From NCBI RefSeq assembly GCF_031143425.1, contig NC_090445.1:1574340049-1574404048 (forward strand): 64,000 nucleotides of DNA, given 5' to 3'. Under the pieces are notes generated by a model. The model was not told the origin of the DNA. It saw only the letters and a list, made by a program, of their open reading frames with translations, and searched no databases. The DNA comes from Pleurodeles waltl (Eukaryota > Chordata > Amphibia > Caudata > Salamandridae). The translations under genes and the position numbers were made by a program. Below are positions 45,191 through 58,100 of the stretch, in pieces; position 1 is the first letter of the stretch, and every line of letters starts with the position of its first letter.

Positions 45191-45344
45191 GAAAACAATC
45201 GAAGATGGAGTCGACGCCCATGCGCAATGAGCACAGAAGGAGGAGTCACTCGGTCCCGTGACTCGAAAACACTTCTTCGAAGAAAAACAACTTGTAACAC
45301 TCCGACCCAACACCAGATGGCGAGCTCATGCATACCATGTGAAT
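45191..45344 (+). repeat. right inverted terminal repeat, DIRS copy B
   Basis: GAAAACAATCGAAGATGGAG to CATGCATACCATGTGAA, reverse complement of the left repeat at 39539-39690. Confidence 0.92.
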
Positions 45345-45659
45345 CTCAGCGACTGATGCCACGAACAGATGTACACTGGGTAAGTGACATTTTCATTATT
45401 GATCGGGTGCGATGAATAACACCTATTACAAGGTATTGGGAATAACATATGGATGCATGGTACGGTAAATACTGTCTACATTTCTCCTGTTAAATCTGGG
45501 CAGGTTTGACCTGCCGAAATTTAATGAAGCTTGAGGTTTTTAACGCATGCGATAATTATGGGATGTGTGAAATACATTTTATCTCATAATTCCGACGTGT
45601 GTGTAAACAGGGGTTTATGTACGAATCGAAATGTAACAAGCCACTCATAATTAGGCCCC

Positions 45660-46104
45660 TTGTCCTGATATGCCTCTCAAGTCGGGGACAGGTTTTCGAG
45701 GATTGATGATGAGAGACGCCAGATCAGCTTCATATCCTTTAAGATAACTCATGGGTCTAGCAAGTTCTGGCTACTTCTGTGCAATTTGTTTGGCAGAGCA
45801 CAACTAAATTGTAGCACTGAAGCTGGTGAAAATTAGATTTACCTAAATCTGATATGGTTTGATTCTTTGTTTGGTACAGACTGAATACGCAAATACATTT
45901 TAGCTCGTTTATTACTCGGCAAATCTCCGTCTGTTTTTGTGACGATATAAAAATTAAAGATGCCTGTTGCCTCCAGTTTTAACAAGAACAAATTAATTGA
46001 CAAACAATATAATATACTGATTTAATTGAAGAAGCAGGATCTCATTCTGTCTGTATTTTTTTTTTTTTTGTGTTTGAATCATAATGTGGATTTTTATATT
46101 TCAG
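45660..46104. other. intron end, no gene
   Basis: Intron sequence with a T-rich run (46059-46070) and the splice site TATATTTCAG (46095-46104) of the next NDOR1 exon. Confidence 0.6.
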
Positions 46105-46219
46105 GCTCATCCAGACAGAATCCAGATCCTCCTGGCAGTTGTCAAGTACAAGACACGCATGAGTAAGCCACGTCTTGGCCTCTGCTCCACTTGGCTGTCA
46201 TCACTTTGTCCACAAAATG
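46105..46219 (+). CDS. NDOR1: NDOR1 exon, FAD pyrophosphate-binding segment
   Basis: A 115-nt exon in frame 0 that ends one base into a Gly codon. It reads AHPDRIQILLAVVKYKTRMS and KPRLGLCSTWLSSLCPQN. The GLCSTWL segment corresponds to the G-x-C/S-S/T-x-x-L motif that binds the FAD pyrophosphate in the diflavin reductase family. Donor GTAATG. The next intron is only 993 bp, the one short intron seen. Confidence 0.92.
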
Positions 46220-47212
46220 GTAATGTGCCACATTGTTTTTCTTCTTTATAACATAGAATCCTAAAATTTTATTTTATTTTATTTCATCATTATTTCTAAT
46301 TTTGTGTTGATTGACATGGCAGATGAAAGAACCAGGTGTGTATTTTCATAACTCATAACATAAGTTGTTTAATTAACAACTTTGATTTATTTGCATCATA
46401 ATGGTGAAAGGCTGGGTCTACCCCCTGAGTTTCCAGCCTGTGACCTGTAAATTGTGCAGAGATTGGGTGAACCTTCAGCGCTACTTTATAATTTGCCTCA
46501 ACTTGCGGCTCAATTAGAGTCATCACATGTTCTCAGAAAGTTTTAAGACTTGGCTCTTGGTGTCGTTTTTGTAAGTCTGTTAGGGTTCGTTGTTATTTTA
46601 GTCTTATTTCTTAGCAGTTGCAATGGCATTAGAGTGTTTTTGAACTATCAAGTATACATGCTGTTGCTGCACACATTCTACATAGTTAGGGAAGATGGGA
46701 CCACCTTGCATGCAAAGATGAATTTATATACATAGGTTTATGCACTAATGTTCCTACTTGCTTTGGGCCAACAGCCACACCAATTACCACATTTCTTCCT
46801 CTACCATCTGGTAAATAAATGGAGTTGATACTTTCTGCCCTAAATTCTATCTACAAACACATGTCAGGGAGCAGCACTGGTGGGGATAACATGAATTTGA
46901 ATGGGAGCGACTGTTCATTGTGGCGGAAAATCCCAGTCTGACACAAATACAACGACCATATACACTTGAGAACTTTTATTATACTGAGTAATATTTTATT
47001 ATTTGTGATTTAGATTGAAGGCTAGTCGTGTTACCCTGTAGAGCAAACGTTCTTGGTTCAACACCTGTTTGGCACGCATGATGTTCAACAGTGGTGAAGA
47101 AGTGTGTTTTTTCCACTGGATGGTTCGAAGTTTTCTTGCCCCTCTTGCTTTTTCACTCATTTGTAAAATGTATAACATATGCATATATTTACAAGTGCTG
47201 TTTCCTGCACAG

Positions 47213-47359
47213 GTGAAGTCAGAGTGCCCCTCTGGGTTAAAAAAGGAGGAATGAAGTTTCCCGAAGATCCCAATACCCCTGTGATAATGGTGGGGCCCGG
47301 AACAGGTGTGGCTCCGTTCAGAGCAGCAATACAGGAAAGGACAGCACAGCACAAGAAAG
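47213..47359 (+). CDS. NDOR1: NDOR1 exon, NADPH-binding motif
   Basis: A 147-nt exon that completes the split Gly codon and reads [19 protein letters not shown] and [28 protein letters not shown], then one base of the next codon. [10 protein letters not shown] is the conserved nucleotide-binding loop for NADPH in the reductase family, and it is intact. Acceptor TTTCCTGCACAG, donor GTAAGA. Confidence 0.95.
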
Positions 47360-50300
47360 GTAAGACTTAACTAATTTATCATAATGTACTTGTTAGTGTC
47401 AGTTTGTATGTATATATAGCAGTAATCCTAAAGTGAACGCTCAAAACATTGTAAGACTGTTGCGTAATTCCAAGGATAGGTAACTGCATATGTAAGTCCT
47501 CATAGTTTAAATGATGTCACTTTGGTACGTAATTGGAGAATCTGACAAACGTTTCTGGTGAACAGTAGTTTACTGTGCTGATGCAGGAGTTTATTTGTTT
47601 CTGAGAACCGTAAATCCATTGGCTTTATTATTTACGTCCAATCCATTTGACCTGAGATGTGTATCAGTGGGACAGTGTTAAGGTCTTGATAAGCTGTAAA
47701 AGCAGTGAATTTCTCCTGCACGACATTGTGCAGAAAGCCCCATGATTGATTCAGCCACGCTCGATTTAGAGTGGCTGCACTAATTACATCTGCCACCCAT
47801 GATCCTGAGTAATCTTGATGACCTAGGAGATTTGTGGTATCCATGAGCTGAACGCTGCCGCGCAACAAAGAGAAATGAATACTTGTCACACTGGGACTGC
47901 ACACAGCCTCCAGCAGGCAGTGCATTAACCAAGGAAGGGTAAGCCCATTTGCATTTCTCTCATTAACAACAGTGCCCCACATGATCTGGGTACCAGCCTA
48001 ATCATGTGAATAAATACACGCACCAACAGTGCAGTAACAACTCCAAACTAGCAAGGCTTTTTTCCTTGACAACATACAAGTGTCATGCTCTGTTCTCTAA
48101 ATCATTTGTATACATATTTCAACTTGTCCTTTTCTTACTTTATTTTTTACTCATAGAAATTCTCTTCAGTGCCACCACTCAACCCAGGTATGCATTTGTA
48201 TGCATTTGAGTGTCCAATAACCAAATTCAGTCCCCATCAATTTGTGCTTGTTGTTCTGCCAAGTACTCCTACAACTTATGCACGGACCCTGTACTGAAGA
48301 ATACCCTCACTCCCAATCCATACGGTTAAAATGCATTGATTATATATAGGATCAGAAAATTTGTCTCAAATACGCTGTTATCAGTATTTAACCTTTTAAA
48401 ACTTTTCTTGAACTAAAGACATTACAGGCTATGGATGCTCCATGGACCCTCCCAAAGACGCTTCAACCGTTAAGGTTATTAATATAGTACAGTTACTCCC
48501 AACATGACTTTGCCTTTATTTGTATACCAATGGATCCTGATATAATGTATATACAAGATTGGTGCCCTAATTTTGATTCTCAATCTTCCTTTTGCACATT
48601 TGCATACACTGTTAATTATGATTTGTTGAAGGCATGTGGCTTCAGTATCGTGTGTTTTCATTTCTACAACATTGAAAAAATATTTAGAATTTTTTCATGC
48701 ATGTCCAAAATATTTTGAAATTCCTTTTTTGTAAACTGTATATTTTCAAGAAAATGTCTGTTCTATATGTGTTGTATGATAAATGGTATTTGCGTAAATG
48801 TTTACAAACTACAGCATTTATTTTATACTAGACCAAGACTATGCTGTGTTTCCTGTAATATAAAGTACCTTTTATATATATATGGTCAGTGATTTTTTTG
48901 CATATGTACATATGACGTGGGTCAGAAAACCCCACTGCTTCCTTAAAAGGACCCAGATTCATATGTATTGGGGTTTACTTTCCTTGAGTTGTTATCGCAT
49001 TTAATACAATATTTCTCTTCTTTTGAAAGTGATTTTGTAGTCTCAATTTTTTTCTTAGTACAGAAGCCTTCTACTCCACAAATTATGAACACATGTTTGT
49101 GATTGCTAAATTTCTTTAAGCATTTTCACCTGGTAGATTTTCTTTAGCAAATGACCCAGTTTTTCTCCCCCTTCTGCTGGGTACTTCCAAATCATGCTTT
49201 CTAGGGATGTATGTATGTGAACGTATTACAGCTATGAGGAAAAATGGAAGTGATAGACCGCTTATGATGCTGTCACCTCTCTGGACTATTGAAATGATGT
49301 TCATGATGACACTCCCCTGCCACCATATAACTCTCGTCCAATGATGTCCTAGATGAGATGCTACCAGAAACGTTATAAACTTTCTTCCTACTTTACTACC
49401 CACTGTTCCAGCTTTTGAGAGCTACAAATAAGCCTTTGGCCTTAACACTTTAAAAGTAACTACTGCTTCTTTTATGTTCCCTCACCCTGCACCTATCATA
49501 GTTGGTCCTTACATTTAGTGTTAATGGCAAAGTGTCTTGATCATGTCTTGCTGAAACTATAGTTGAGGAAGACCAAAAAACCCAGATGATTGTAAGTCGA
49601 TATTAAATTTTACTTTTGTATCCAAAGTTCTTAATAAAGTTTTTTTTTGCACATTGTTTTTATTTATTCTAGATACACTTTACATCACCCATGGATCTAA
49701 GTCAGTGTTGTCTCAATAACCCTGATTCCAATCCACCAGCCTTGTGACTTTTGGGATGGCAGATGAGCTAAGCTAATGACCCTGATGCATGTCATGTTTT
49801 ACAGCTACATAGAATGGCTCTGCAACATTCTTTATCACAAAAACAGACTGTGCGAAAGCTACCTGGTTTTCAGTATCCATTATCTTTTACTATTCACTCC
49901 CAGCTGTTCCCACCTCTCTGCAGTTCTGAGGCAGCAAGTATTCCAGGTCTTTGAAGAAAAAATAGGTGATTATTTATGAAAAGGAATTACCATTAAATTC
50001 ACTCTCCTTGTCCTTTGCCAATGCCAATAAAGTCTCCATTACACATATGTCCCAAACTTTGAGTCCCTTCCGCTCTGGCAAACATTTTCCTGTCTTTCTC
50101 AAAACCAAACAAAAGTGAGGAATCAACAGGACAATCAAGGGCAATTGAAACTCTGGGAATGCCTTAATAGCCCCAGTACCTTCAGCCAGGAAGTCTGTAC
50201 AGTTGGGCATGTCCACTGTGCATGGTCATATGCTCCCAATTTCCAGCATATCTTTGAAGTACACTTGGTGAATTGTGATACTGAACTGCTACCATAATGG

Positions 50301-51199
50301 CACATTCGAAGTATCTTTCACCAGATTGTTCTAGCTAAAACTTAGGGGTAACTTGAATTCCTTCAATAAATTCACAACTCCTAATTCATTAGGTAAGTCC
50401 CTTCCTAGAGCTTCTTCCATTTGTTCCTGCATGTGGGGCGACCCTGTTCACACCTTTGCAGTAGATAACCTTAAAGATTGGTTAGTGACACTTTCCAATA
50501 CATAGAGGCAATAGAGTATTCTCCATCTGCATCAGTTATCTCTTATGTCTCGATGTACATCATTGAGAGGCTAGGGTACCTTTTTCCAAAGATTCAGTTA
50601 ATTTTTAAGCAGAGGAAGTCATAGAATTCCCTACCCTGAATTTCAAGTCATTTTACATTTTTTGAAATATTTATACTTCCATACATAACTCTTTGACATT
50701 AAATGACTTTCAAGACAACAATACTGGTAGTCAATAGTTATGTGAGGTTCTAGGCCAAACACTCCTATCTTGTATTTTTCAATTGAATAGAATTTGCCAG
50801 AGCTTCAAACAAACTGCACGCTAAAGATTATCTCCTCTTAAACCCTTTTATGATTGAAAGGTGCCTTTTCTAATAGTGGATTCATGTTCTCAGTCTGGGT
50901 TGAACCAGTTCTGGAACTTGGTCGGATCAGGCTTTTAGTATGTAAAAGGGGCCATCATTTTCTTTCCATATCATTCACAATGTACACGTCAACGACTGGC
51001 AACATTCCCTTTTTGAGATCATTTTACTGTGGCCTTAAATAGATTGTTTACACTGTATGATGATATGTAACAGTCTTTTAAGCTAATGCTATGTTAAAGG
51101 CATACTGGAAGTGATCAACAAATGTCCTCATCCGAGACGTTTTTTAACAAATTCAGGTATTGTAGTATCCAAATTCTGTCCTTGAGCACTATTAATCTT
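47360..51199. other. intron sequence, nothing recognised
   Basis: Part of the 7.7-kb intron 47360-55035. AT-rich with scattered short frames; a 116-codon minus-strand frame at 47632-47982 has no recognisable domain. Confidence 0.45.
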
Positions 51200-53345
51200 C
51201 ACAAAGGTGACAGCAGTAGTGGAAACCTGGGGGTTCCAGTCTTTTTCTACCTGGAGGGCTGGCTCCTAAACCCCAGGATTCCAGAGATGCTATGGTTGCA
51301 TCAGCAGTCGGCAGTTTCTCTGCTGAGTGACCTGGGTTTTTCCATCAGTGTTCCCAGATCTCAACTGGATTAGTCCCAGTGCCTCCTGCTCATAGGGTCA
51401 GTACCTGATACCAACTTGATGAAAGTTTTTGCACCTGCGCAGAAGGTATGGGACATCCATGCACTGATCCTGCACTTTCTGGAAGGTGCTTGCATTCCAG
51501 TCCTATGTGCCCTAATCCCGCTCGGTCTGCTGACTTCTTGATTCTCCTGGTAATGCTTGCTCACTGGCACATGAGGGCCCATCTGTGGTGCCTTTGCAGG
51601 CAGTGCATGCGGCATGTTCAGGGAGTGCAAGGGACCAGCTGGATTCCATAGTGATCTGGGACTCTGTGGCGGAGCTGTCCTAATGGGGTGTGGAGGAGAT
51701 GTCCTTCCAGTCCCTTCCAGCTGTGATCACAGAAGTGACCAATACTTCTACTGCTCTGGGAAGTTCATGTGGAGGAGCTGGAGATCATAGGCATCTGATC
51801 TCTGACCTAGCAGAGCTTTCACACCAGTCTGCTTAAACTGGGGACAATTTGAGAAGCTCTCAAGGCATTCCTCTTTTCCTGTTGGAATTCAGTCCAGATC
51901 TTGAAAGACAAAACAAACATGATTTGACATGATAACAAGCAAGGGGGAATGGAGACTCAGCCTTTTTGACGGGAGGAGGTGAGGCTCTGGTCTTGAGCAC
52001 ACCAACACGGCATCTGGTTGGTGGCTAATCATCTAGCCTGCTCCATGAACGCCAAGGCCGCGACCTAAGTCAGTGTCATTATGACGGCAATGGGTGGTGT
52101 AGCCATCCAGAGGTAATGTAGAGCGTTTTTGATCAGTGGAACGTGCCTCACGTTAAAGTCTTTGCCACTTGTTCCAATTCAGATTGCCTGAGCTTCTGTG
52201 CCTGTCACTATCCAAATCAAGGATCATTGAACACGTTTTGGTTGAAATTGAACTTTTCCCTTAACTACCTGATCCCTCCTATACCCTTGATTTCTCAGAT
52301 TCTGAGGAAGATTTGCCACAACTGGGACCCAGTGATTTTAGTGGCTCTGGATTGTTGGAAAAGGGTGAGGTAAGCAGACCTGTATCCTTCCTTGTGCCCT
52401 GTCTTCATCTCAAGGTGGCTGTCCGACACATACACCTTCATGCTTAGAGACTGAGCAGGGGCAATTGACTGCTTTCAAGCTGCCTAATGACGTGGTGGAT
52501 TTGATCTTTTCTGCCCCTTGTTTCTTTTCCAAGTCTTTTTACTCCCAGAGGTAGCTCAGGTTTGTCGTCTGATGCGCAGATCACCAAATTGACCCCTTGA
52601 AAGCGTGGCTGTCTGACTTTCTTAGGTTTCCATTTTCTGTGGTTTAAGATGGATGTGCATAGGTATGGTGAAGGGTATCTAGCCATTTTGTCAGCTTTGT
52701 TTTGCCTCCCGGACCAACCATCCCATCAATTTGAGCCCTTCAATAATGTTCTTTATGTTTTTTTTTTTTTTTACCCTTAAAATGGTTTTCCTAGTGCCCA
52801 TTACTTCAGCTAGACATGCCAGTGAGCACTGAGCATCATGCCACACTTCACCTTTTTTTACCATAACAAATTGGTCCTGAGAACCAGTAATGCTTTCCTC
52901 CCACAAATGGCAGCCCCTATATACTTGGGTCAGTCTATCACTCTGTCATCCTCTTTTTTTCCTGTCTAACCCTACAAAGGATGAAGAGAAACTGCAAAGG
53001 CTGGATCCGAAAAGAGCAGTGAGTTTTTATATGGACGGCATGTTGTACTTCCATGTGGATGATCACATCGTTATTAGCTAGATAGGAGGCAGAAAATGAA
53101 CTCCGTGTAGAAAAGGACCTTATCTAGGTGGATTACTTTGTGCATTAAAATCTGCTGTGCCGCGACCCAAAAAGAATCGCTGGAGGGCATCAGGGTACAC
53201 TCAACGGGGGACAAGCCCTCAACATCTGCCCTTCTTGGAGAGTTCCTTTAGGAGACATCTGCAGATCTGCACTTGGTCATCCCTTCACATCTCAGCCAAA
53301 CACTTTTGCCTGGATTTGGAGGTGAAGAGGTATGTTCATTTTTAC
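51200..53345 (+). pseudogene. decayed DIRS element (relic 2), RT to recombinase
   Basis: Broken + frames give FFYLEGWLLN at ~51245 (catalytic YLDD degraded to YLEG), LSDLGFSISVPRSQL (~51325), DTNLMKVFAPAQKVWDIHAL (~51410), MRAHLWCLCRQCMRHVQGVQ (~51570), then IPPIPLISQILRKI (~52280; methylase-like region) and, near 53130-53330, SRWITLCIKI, a degraded HSTR box and HISAKHFCLDLEVK (recombinase C-terminus, His...Phe where the catalytic Tyr belongs). Order matches ORF2 then ORF3 of a DIRS element from an older family than A-C, similar to relic 1. Terminal repeats were not found. Non-functional. Confidence 0.7.
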
Positions 53346-53379
53346 CCCGATCTGTGATGCAGGGAGGTGAAGAGGTAGA

Positions 53380-54060
53380 AGACTGGGGCAGGTCATCACC
53401 CAGAATGTTTTCCTGTACTTCCTAGACTCCAGCCTGATGTTGTCCTGGCTGCAGATGTAGCGAGAGCCACCGGAGATGATGAGCTTGCTTTCTGGATAAG
53501 CAGGGGTGTTTGTTGTGATACCTTTGTAACTGATGCAGCTGGGCTTTGAAGGTGGTGTGGCCAGGCAAAGAGAGCCAATGGAGTTCCATCAGGGTGGAGT
53601 TGGCGGGGTGGTGTCATGCAATCATATTTCTTCAGGCCCCGGATGAGACTTCATGTAGTGCTTGAAGGCACTATCTGGAAAACAGTTTTTAACTTAATTA
53701 GAAAAAAGAGCTGGTGCAAGGCCGTCTGTGTTTTTTGGCAATGTGTTCTTTGAAGGTGAGATTGGTGTCCAGAGTCAATCTATGTGACCTAGCTTTTGGA
53801 GAAACTTAGTGTGCAAAGCCATCAAGGTTCATGTAATTAAGACAGGTTGTTACTATTTCTTACTTGTTCTTGGCAAATAACTGGAATTTTCTCTTGTTGG
53901 GTGGAGCTTCAGGTAGGTGCTCAATATCCAGGTCTTGATGAGGTGCAAGCAGTGTTTGAAGTGTTGTATATCTGGAGCAGAGGTGACTTTCATATAGAGT
54001 TGTATATTTTCCTAATATGTCCACGATATTATAGCATCTTCATCTTTCATTAATGGAGCT
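53380..54060 (-). pseudogene. antisense LINE (CR1/Rex-like) RT C-terminal fragment
   Basis: On the minus strand around 53550-53660 the text reads SLIRGLKKYDCMTPPRQLH followed by LALFAWPHHLQ, similar to the 'RGLKKYDHVTPxLxELHWLPV' region of CR1/Rex-type LINE RTs. The 73-codon frame 53396-53617 covers part of it. Frames are broken and the limits are approximate. Confidence 0.4.
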
Positions 54061-55035
54061 ATTCACACCTACTGACAAGAATTCAGGCAAAGAAACATAT
54101 ATGCAGTGGGCTTTGGCTTTTTGTTAAGAAAGCATATGTATTCAAAGGAGAGTCCTCAAGTTACGTTAGAGCACCTGGACCATGAAAGTTAAGCATTAAA
54201 AGAGTATGTGCTTGGTAAAGTCTTCATTTGGCACACCCTGAGCTTCTGACTATATTGCCAGTACACATCAGGGGATGAAGATGGAAGAAACCGAGATTGT
54301 CACAGAGAGAATGTTACATAACCTTGTCTCGCCTTCTCCCGAATGTCAGAGGAGAGAACATTCATAACTCACCCACCTCCCTGACACCAATTGGCTTCTT
54401 CTGACACTTCCTTCGGTTCTGTTCACACTTTATAATAGCAGGAGCATTCAGAACAGAGCAGCATCCGACCATCCCCTGTAGCAGATCTGTTAGAAGCAAC
54501 ATATTCACTCCCAAGTTCATCCCTCAAGTCTGCACTTTCAAGATACTAGACTATTAGGATAAATCTTTAAGGACTAAATCGCTCATTAAATCACTCAAAT
54601 CTGTATGAAACCAGTCCTTCATCATTCTGAAACTGATAACTTGAGTGACATTGAACTGATTGATAAAAGCACTTGCTTTTTATAGCACTCAAAACTGCAG
54701 TATCACAATGTATCAACAAATGCCAGGAATTTTCATATTCAAAAAAGCTTAAGTGAAGAATCAACAATTTCAGATGTAACAGTTTCTTTAAATATTTATT
54801 TGGTAAGACGGAGTTTCAGGTTGGTTATTGTTATTGTTAATGAGAATGAGGTATTTTTTATTTTTCTATCCCTAAATGAGACCATGCTTTAATTCTGTGA
54901 AGTTTTCTGTGCAGTCTATCTTTGGAGTTCTGTTGAATAAAGCATGTGGGGGAAAGAGTTTAATGTACTAATTTAATATCAACCTTAAGGCCTTTAGTGT
55001 AATTTTGACAAGCTGCTTTTTCACTTCCCTGGCAG
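54061..55035. other. intron sequence, nothing recognised
   Basis: No element or gene supported. It ends in the splice site TTTTTCACTTCCCTGGCAG (55017-55035). Confidence 0.55.
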
Positions 55036-55154
55036 ACAATGTTCTCTTTTTTGGATGCCGACAGAAGACAAAAGACTTCTACTGCCAATCTGAATGGGAA
55101 GATTTGATTGAAAGGACATTTCTGACACTTTTCACAGCCTTCTCAAGGGATCAG
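55036..55154 (+). CDS. NDOR1: NDOR1 exon, NADPH-binding (FFGCR) segment
   Basis: A 119-nt exon completing an Asp codon and reading NVLFFGCRQKTKDFYCQSEW, EDLIERTFLTLFTAFSRDQ. FFGCR is the NADPH-domain motif of the reductase family, followed by the typical 'AFSRDQ' before the last helix-rich part. Donor GTTAGT. The remaining ~80 residues expected from other vertebrate NDOR1 proteins (including the C-terminal aromatic residue that stacks on FAD) were not found between 55155 and 64000, so the last exon or exons probably lie beyond the window. Confidence 0.93.
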
Positions 55155-58100
55155 GTTAGTATATTTTCAGTGACAAACTGTGTGTATGTGAATAGCCCAA
55201 ACCTAGCTAGAGAACAGTGGGGCATTTGAAAGTGAGCATCAGCCCTGAATGTTGATTTAGATGTGTTTACTATGAGGGTGAATATTTATGGGTGGTGATT
55301 CCTATCATTTAAAGGTCTAGAGTTCTCAAAAGAGGTGTGTCATTTATTCTTTTCTAACTTTCAGGTTAGTTCTCATGATGATAATGGTGTTATTGCAGGT
55401 TCATGGAGTATACGTGGAGAAGGCCTTTTTTCTGTTTTTTTCTTATTTCTTTGATACTAGTCTGGGAATATCCTGATATCTGTGGTGACACTGTCTACCT
55501 GTAATTGATATTTTCACAGCCAGGTATAGAGTGGAGCTGTTTTTGATGACTTTGAATTTGGGAGTGATGCTACTGAACTTCCGCAGTCCACTGATGAAAC
55601 AAGCTGCTGCTTGTAGGATGCCTTTCAAAAGGACTGTGTGGTGTCAGTGTTACAATAGAGCAGAGTTTTACTGTTGTTCTGAAACTGATTTCTGGGCTGA
55701 AAGTTTACACTTTCTTCGGGAGGGAGAGCTGCTACCATACTGTCTTGTTTTTCTCTGGGTTATGTCTGTTTTGAAGGAGAGGTCAGTATTGAGGGGTAAA
55801 TCCATGTGACTTTGCCCTCAATATCATCTGGATGAAACTTTCTAAGCTAATTTTGTAGAACCAGTCTTGATTTTTGTTGTTGTTGGCAAATATCGGGTAT
55901 TTTGTCTTTGTCGAGACTTAAGGAGACACTAAGCATAAAATTCTAATTGAGATTGAGACTAGTTTTAAGTTGCTGAATGTTGTATCACTGAAGATTTTGG
56001 GGTTGATCTGCATGCAATATCAATTGTGTACATGGTTCCTGTAGAGTTAGTGGGCACAGGATGGACATGGGATACTCAGACCGAGGGTTTCTAATATTTG
56101 AAGGTGCTCCTTTTCTTTAATTGATGCCAGTTAGTGAGGTTGGTGGCTAACTACTCCAAGAGACACCTATGTGAATTTCCAGTGTGTTGATTGGTGCTTG
56201 CTCACCAATTGTATCAGGCTTCATAGAGCTTGATTGGGAACAGAAGGTAGAGATAATTATTTTGTGTGAACAGGAGGGTATTATCAACTACATGGTAATG
56301 GATTCTATGCTGCAGCATGATCTGTAGCTTGATCTGTATCCCAGCAGAGGTTCTTGCTGATTTGGTGTTGTAGTTCACTGAAGATTCCTTTCTCGATGAT
56401 TTTTGTGATGAATGGAAGGTGGGTGATAGCAGGGTTGTGCTTAGGTCGACTGGGTTCGGTTTTGTTTTCTTCTAAATGGGGCTGTTTTGGTTTTTTAGGT
56501 CATCTGGAAACGTTGCTTAATTGAGGGAGCAATTGTCCCTTTCGAGAAAGGGTGTGAGGGCATCTTCATGGAACACTTTCACATTGGATGATGGTAGAAT
56601 GTTATGTTTCTAAGAGATGGCCTTGATGAAGTTGTGTGTGTCAGTGAAGTCACTACAGGAGAACAGGTTAAAGACTTGAAGACTTTTGATTTGCAGGTGT
56701 TTTAAGGGAAGGGAGGATTGGAGGCATGGTTGCTGTATGTTTTCTGTCATTGATGTGGGGTCTGATCTTGTTTGCTGGAGCTGAACGCAGAGTTTGCATT
56801 TGCTTCTGGTTTAGTAGATGCTGGTTTCGTTTGAGATGATGAAGAACCTACGTACATTATGGAACTTTGTGAGTTCAATGTGATAGTCATTGACTTTGGT
56901 CAGACTACATTTCTTTTCTTGTCTGCACATGTAGTACTTATTCTTGATGTACTTGGTGATCTCCTAGGAGTACCATGGTGATGATGGTTTGGCCATGGAG
57001 GATCATGTTTTTCAGTAGTGTTTTGAAGTCCACATGGTTTTAGAGGGTTGTATTGTTATACGTTGATAAGTATGTTGATGTTCTGTTTACAATTTAATAC
57101 AAACATTACAATGCAAACAGTGACCTCAAATAATTTTCTGGCACTGATAAGAATTGTTCAGTCAGTTAACATGCATGTTCACCAGGACTTAGAAGATCGG
57201 ACGATCCATGCTTTCAGGGACTTTCAAAAGTGAAGGTTATGATGAATGCCTATTAGACGAGGTGTGAGAGAATGATAGTGTTTATCTGTGAAATAAAAAA
57301 GAAGATTGACCTCCTAATTTAGCACCAAGAATACGAGCGACCACTAGTAAGTTCACCAAAGAAACTTAATGTGCATGTTGATGTATAATGGCAAAGCCAA
57401 AAAAACAATAAATCCTAGGCTTGTGTTCGGAAGCCTTTGTGACTGATAAACAGAGCCTTGAAAAGAATTTGCCACCAATCAATGGAGAAAGTTGTGGGGC
57501 TCAGATATGTGTTCCCAGTAAGACAGACCTAGGGAGGTGATGATAAGGTTTTGAGAAAGTTCCAGATAATTGCATTTCTAAATGCAATAAATACCTTTGT
57601 GATTGTCTTTCAGAATGATTGTGGAATAAGTAGCAGAGTCTTGTTCAGATCTTTTAGGACAAAGAAACAGGAGGATATGAGTTTTGCCAGCTGTATGATA
57701 GGAAGTGATAAAAAGAATCCCAGATTATAATCAAGTGTTTTGTTGGAGGGTCCAGAGAAGCTCACTTCGATGAAGTGCTCTGAGAACTTGACAAGATAGG
57801 ATTAGTGGTGACACAGATGAGGATCTCTATATTATTAGAGTACAATGTAAGGTGATTATTTTTCATCTAGATGACAGTATCTTTGAGACAGTTTAGCCTA
57901 TCTAGCAGACCTCAGAGGTCAGTAAGATATGCAAAAACGAGTGGAAAGCCGAGCAGATTTTTTTTTTCCTTTTAAAGTAAGCAATATGTTGCAATGTGCA
58001 GTCTTTCACCTCAGCTTACAACAAGCGTGAAAGGAGGATGGGGAGGGATGCATTGTCAACTAACTCAGTCCCTTTGGAGACAAGAGGAGTAAGAGAGCCG

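Larger units (their letters stand above)
39511..45395 (+). mobile_element. DIRS-type tyrosine recombinase retrotransposon, copy B (complete)
   Basis: A 5.9-kb element with the same plan as copy A: left edge GTTCGATGGC, right edge GTAAGTGACATTTTCA, inverted terminal repeats (39539-39690 and 45191-45344), internal complementary region (44931-45030) and the same three open frames. No broken frame seen. Relative to A it differs in the terminal repeats (GAGTCACGGGACCGAGTGAC instead of a GGTCACGGGACCGAAGGAC version) and throughout gag, while RT and recombinase proteins stay very alike. It lies in the second NDOR1 intron of this window, sense orientation. Confidence 0.93.
39447..45659. mobile_element. 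MITE-like repeat split by DIRS copy B
   Basis: Left piece 39447-39510 starts GGCCCTGATTACGAGTTTAGG; right piece 45396-45659 ends CCACTCATAATTAGGCCCC. Inverted, the right end reads GGGGCCTAATTATGAGTGG, similar to the left end. I infer one element of ~330 bp that DIRS copy B entered. The inverted repeats are imperfect and no target duplication is clear. Confidence 0.4.

Noticed and set aside
47632..47982. 116-codon minus-strand open frame in an NDOR1 intron
   Set aside because: No match to a known family that I can recognise; considered a transposase piece but no motif supports it.
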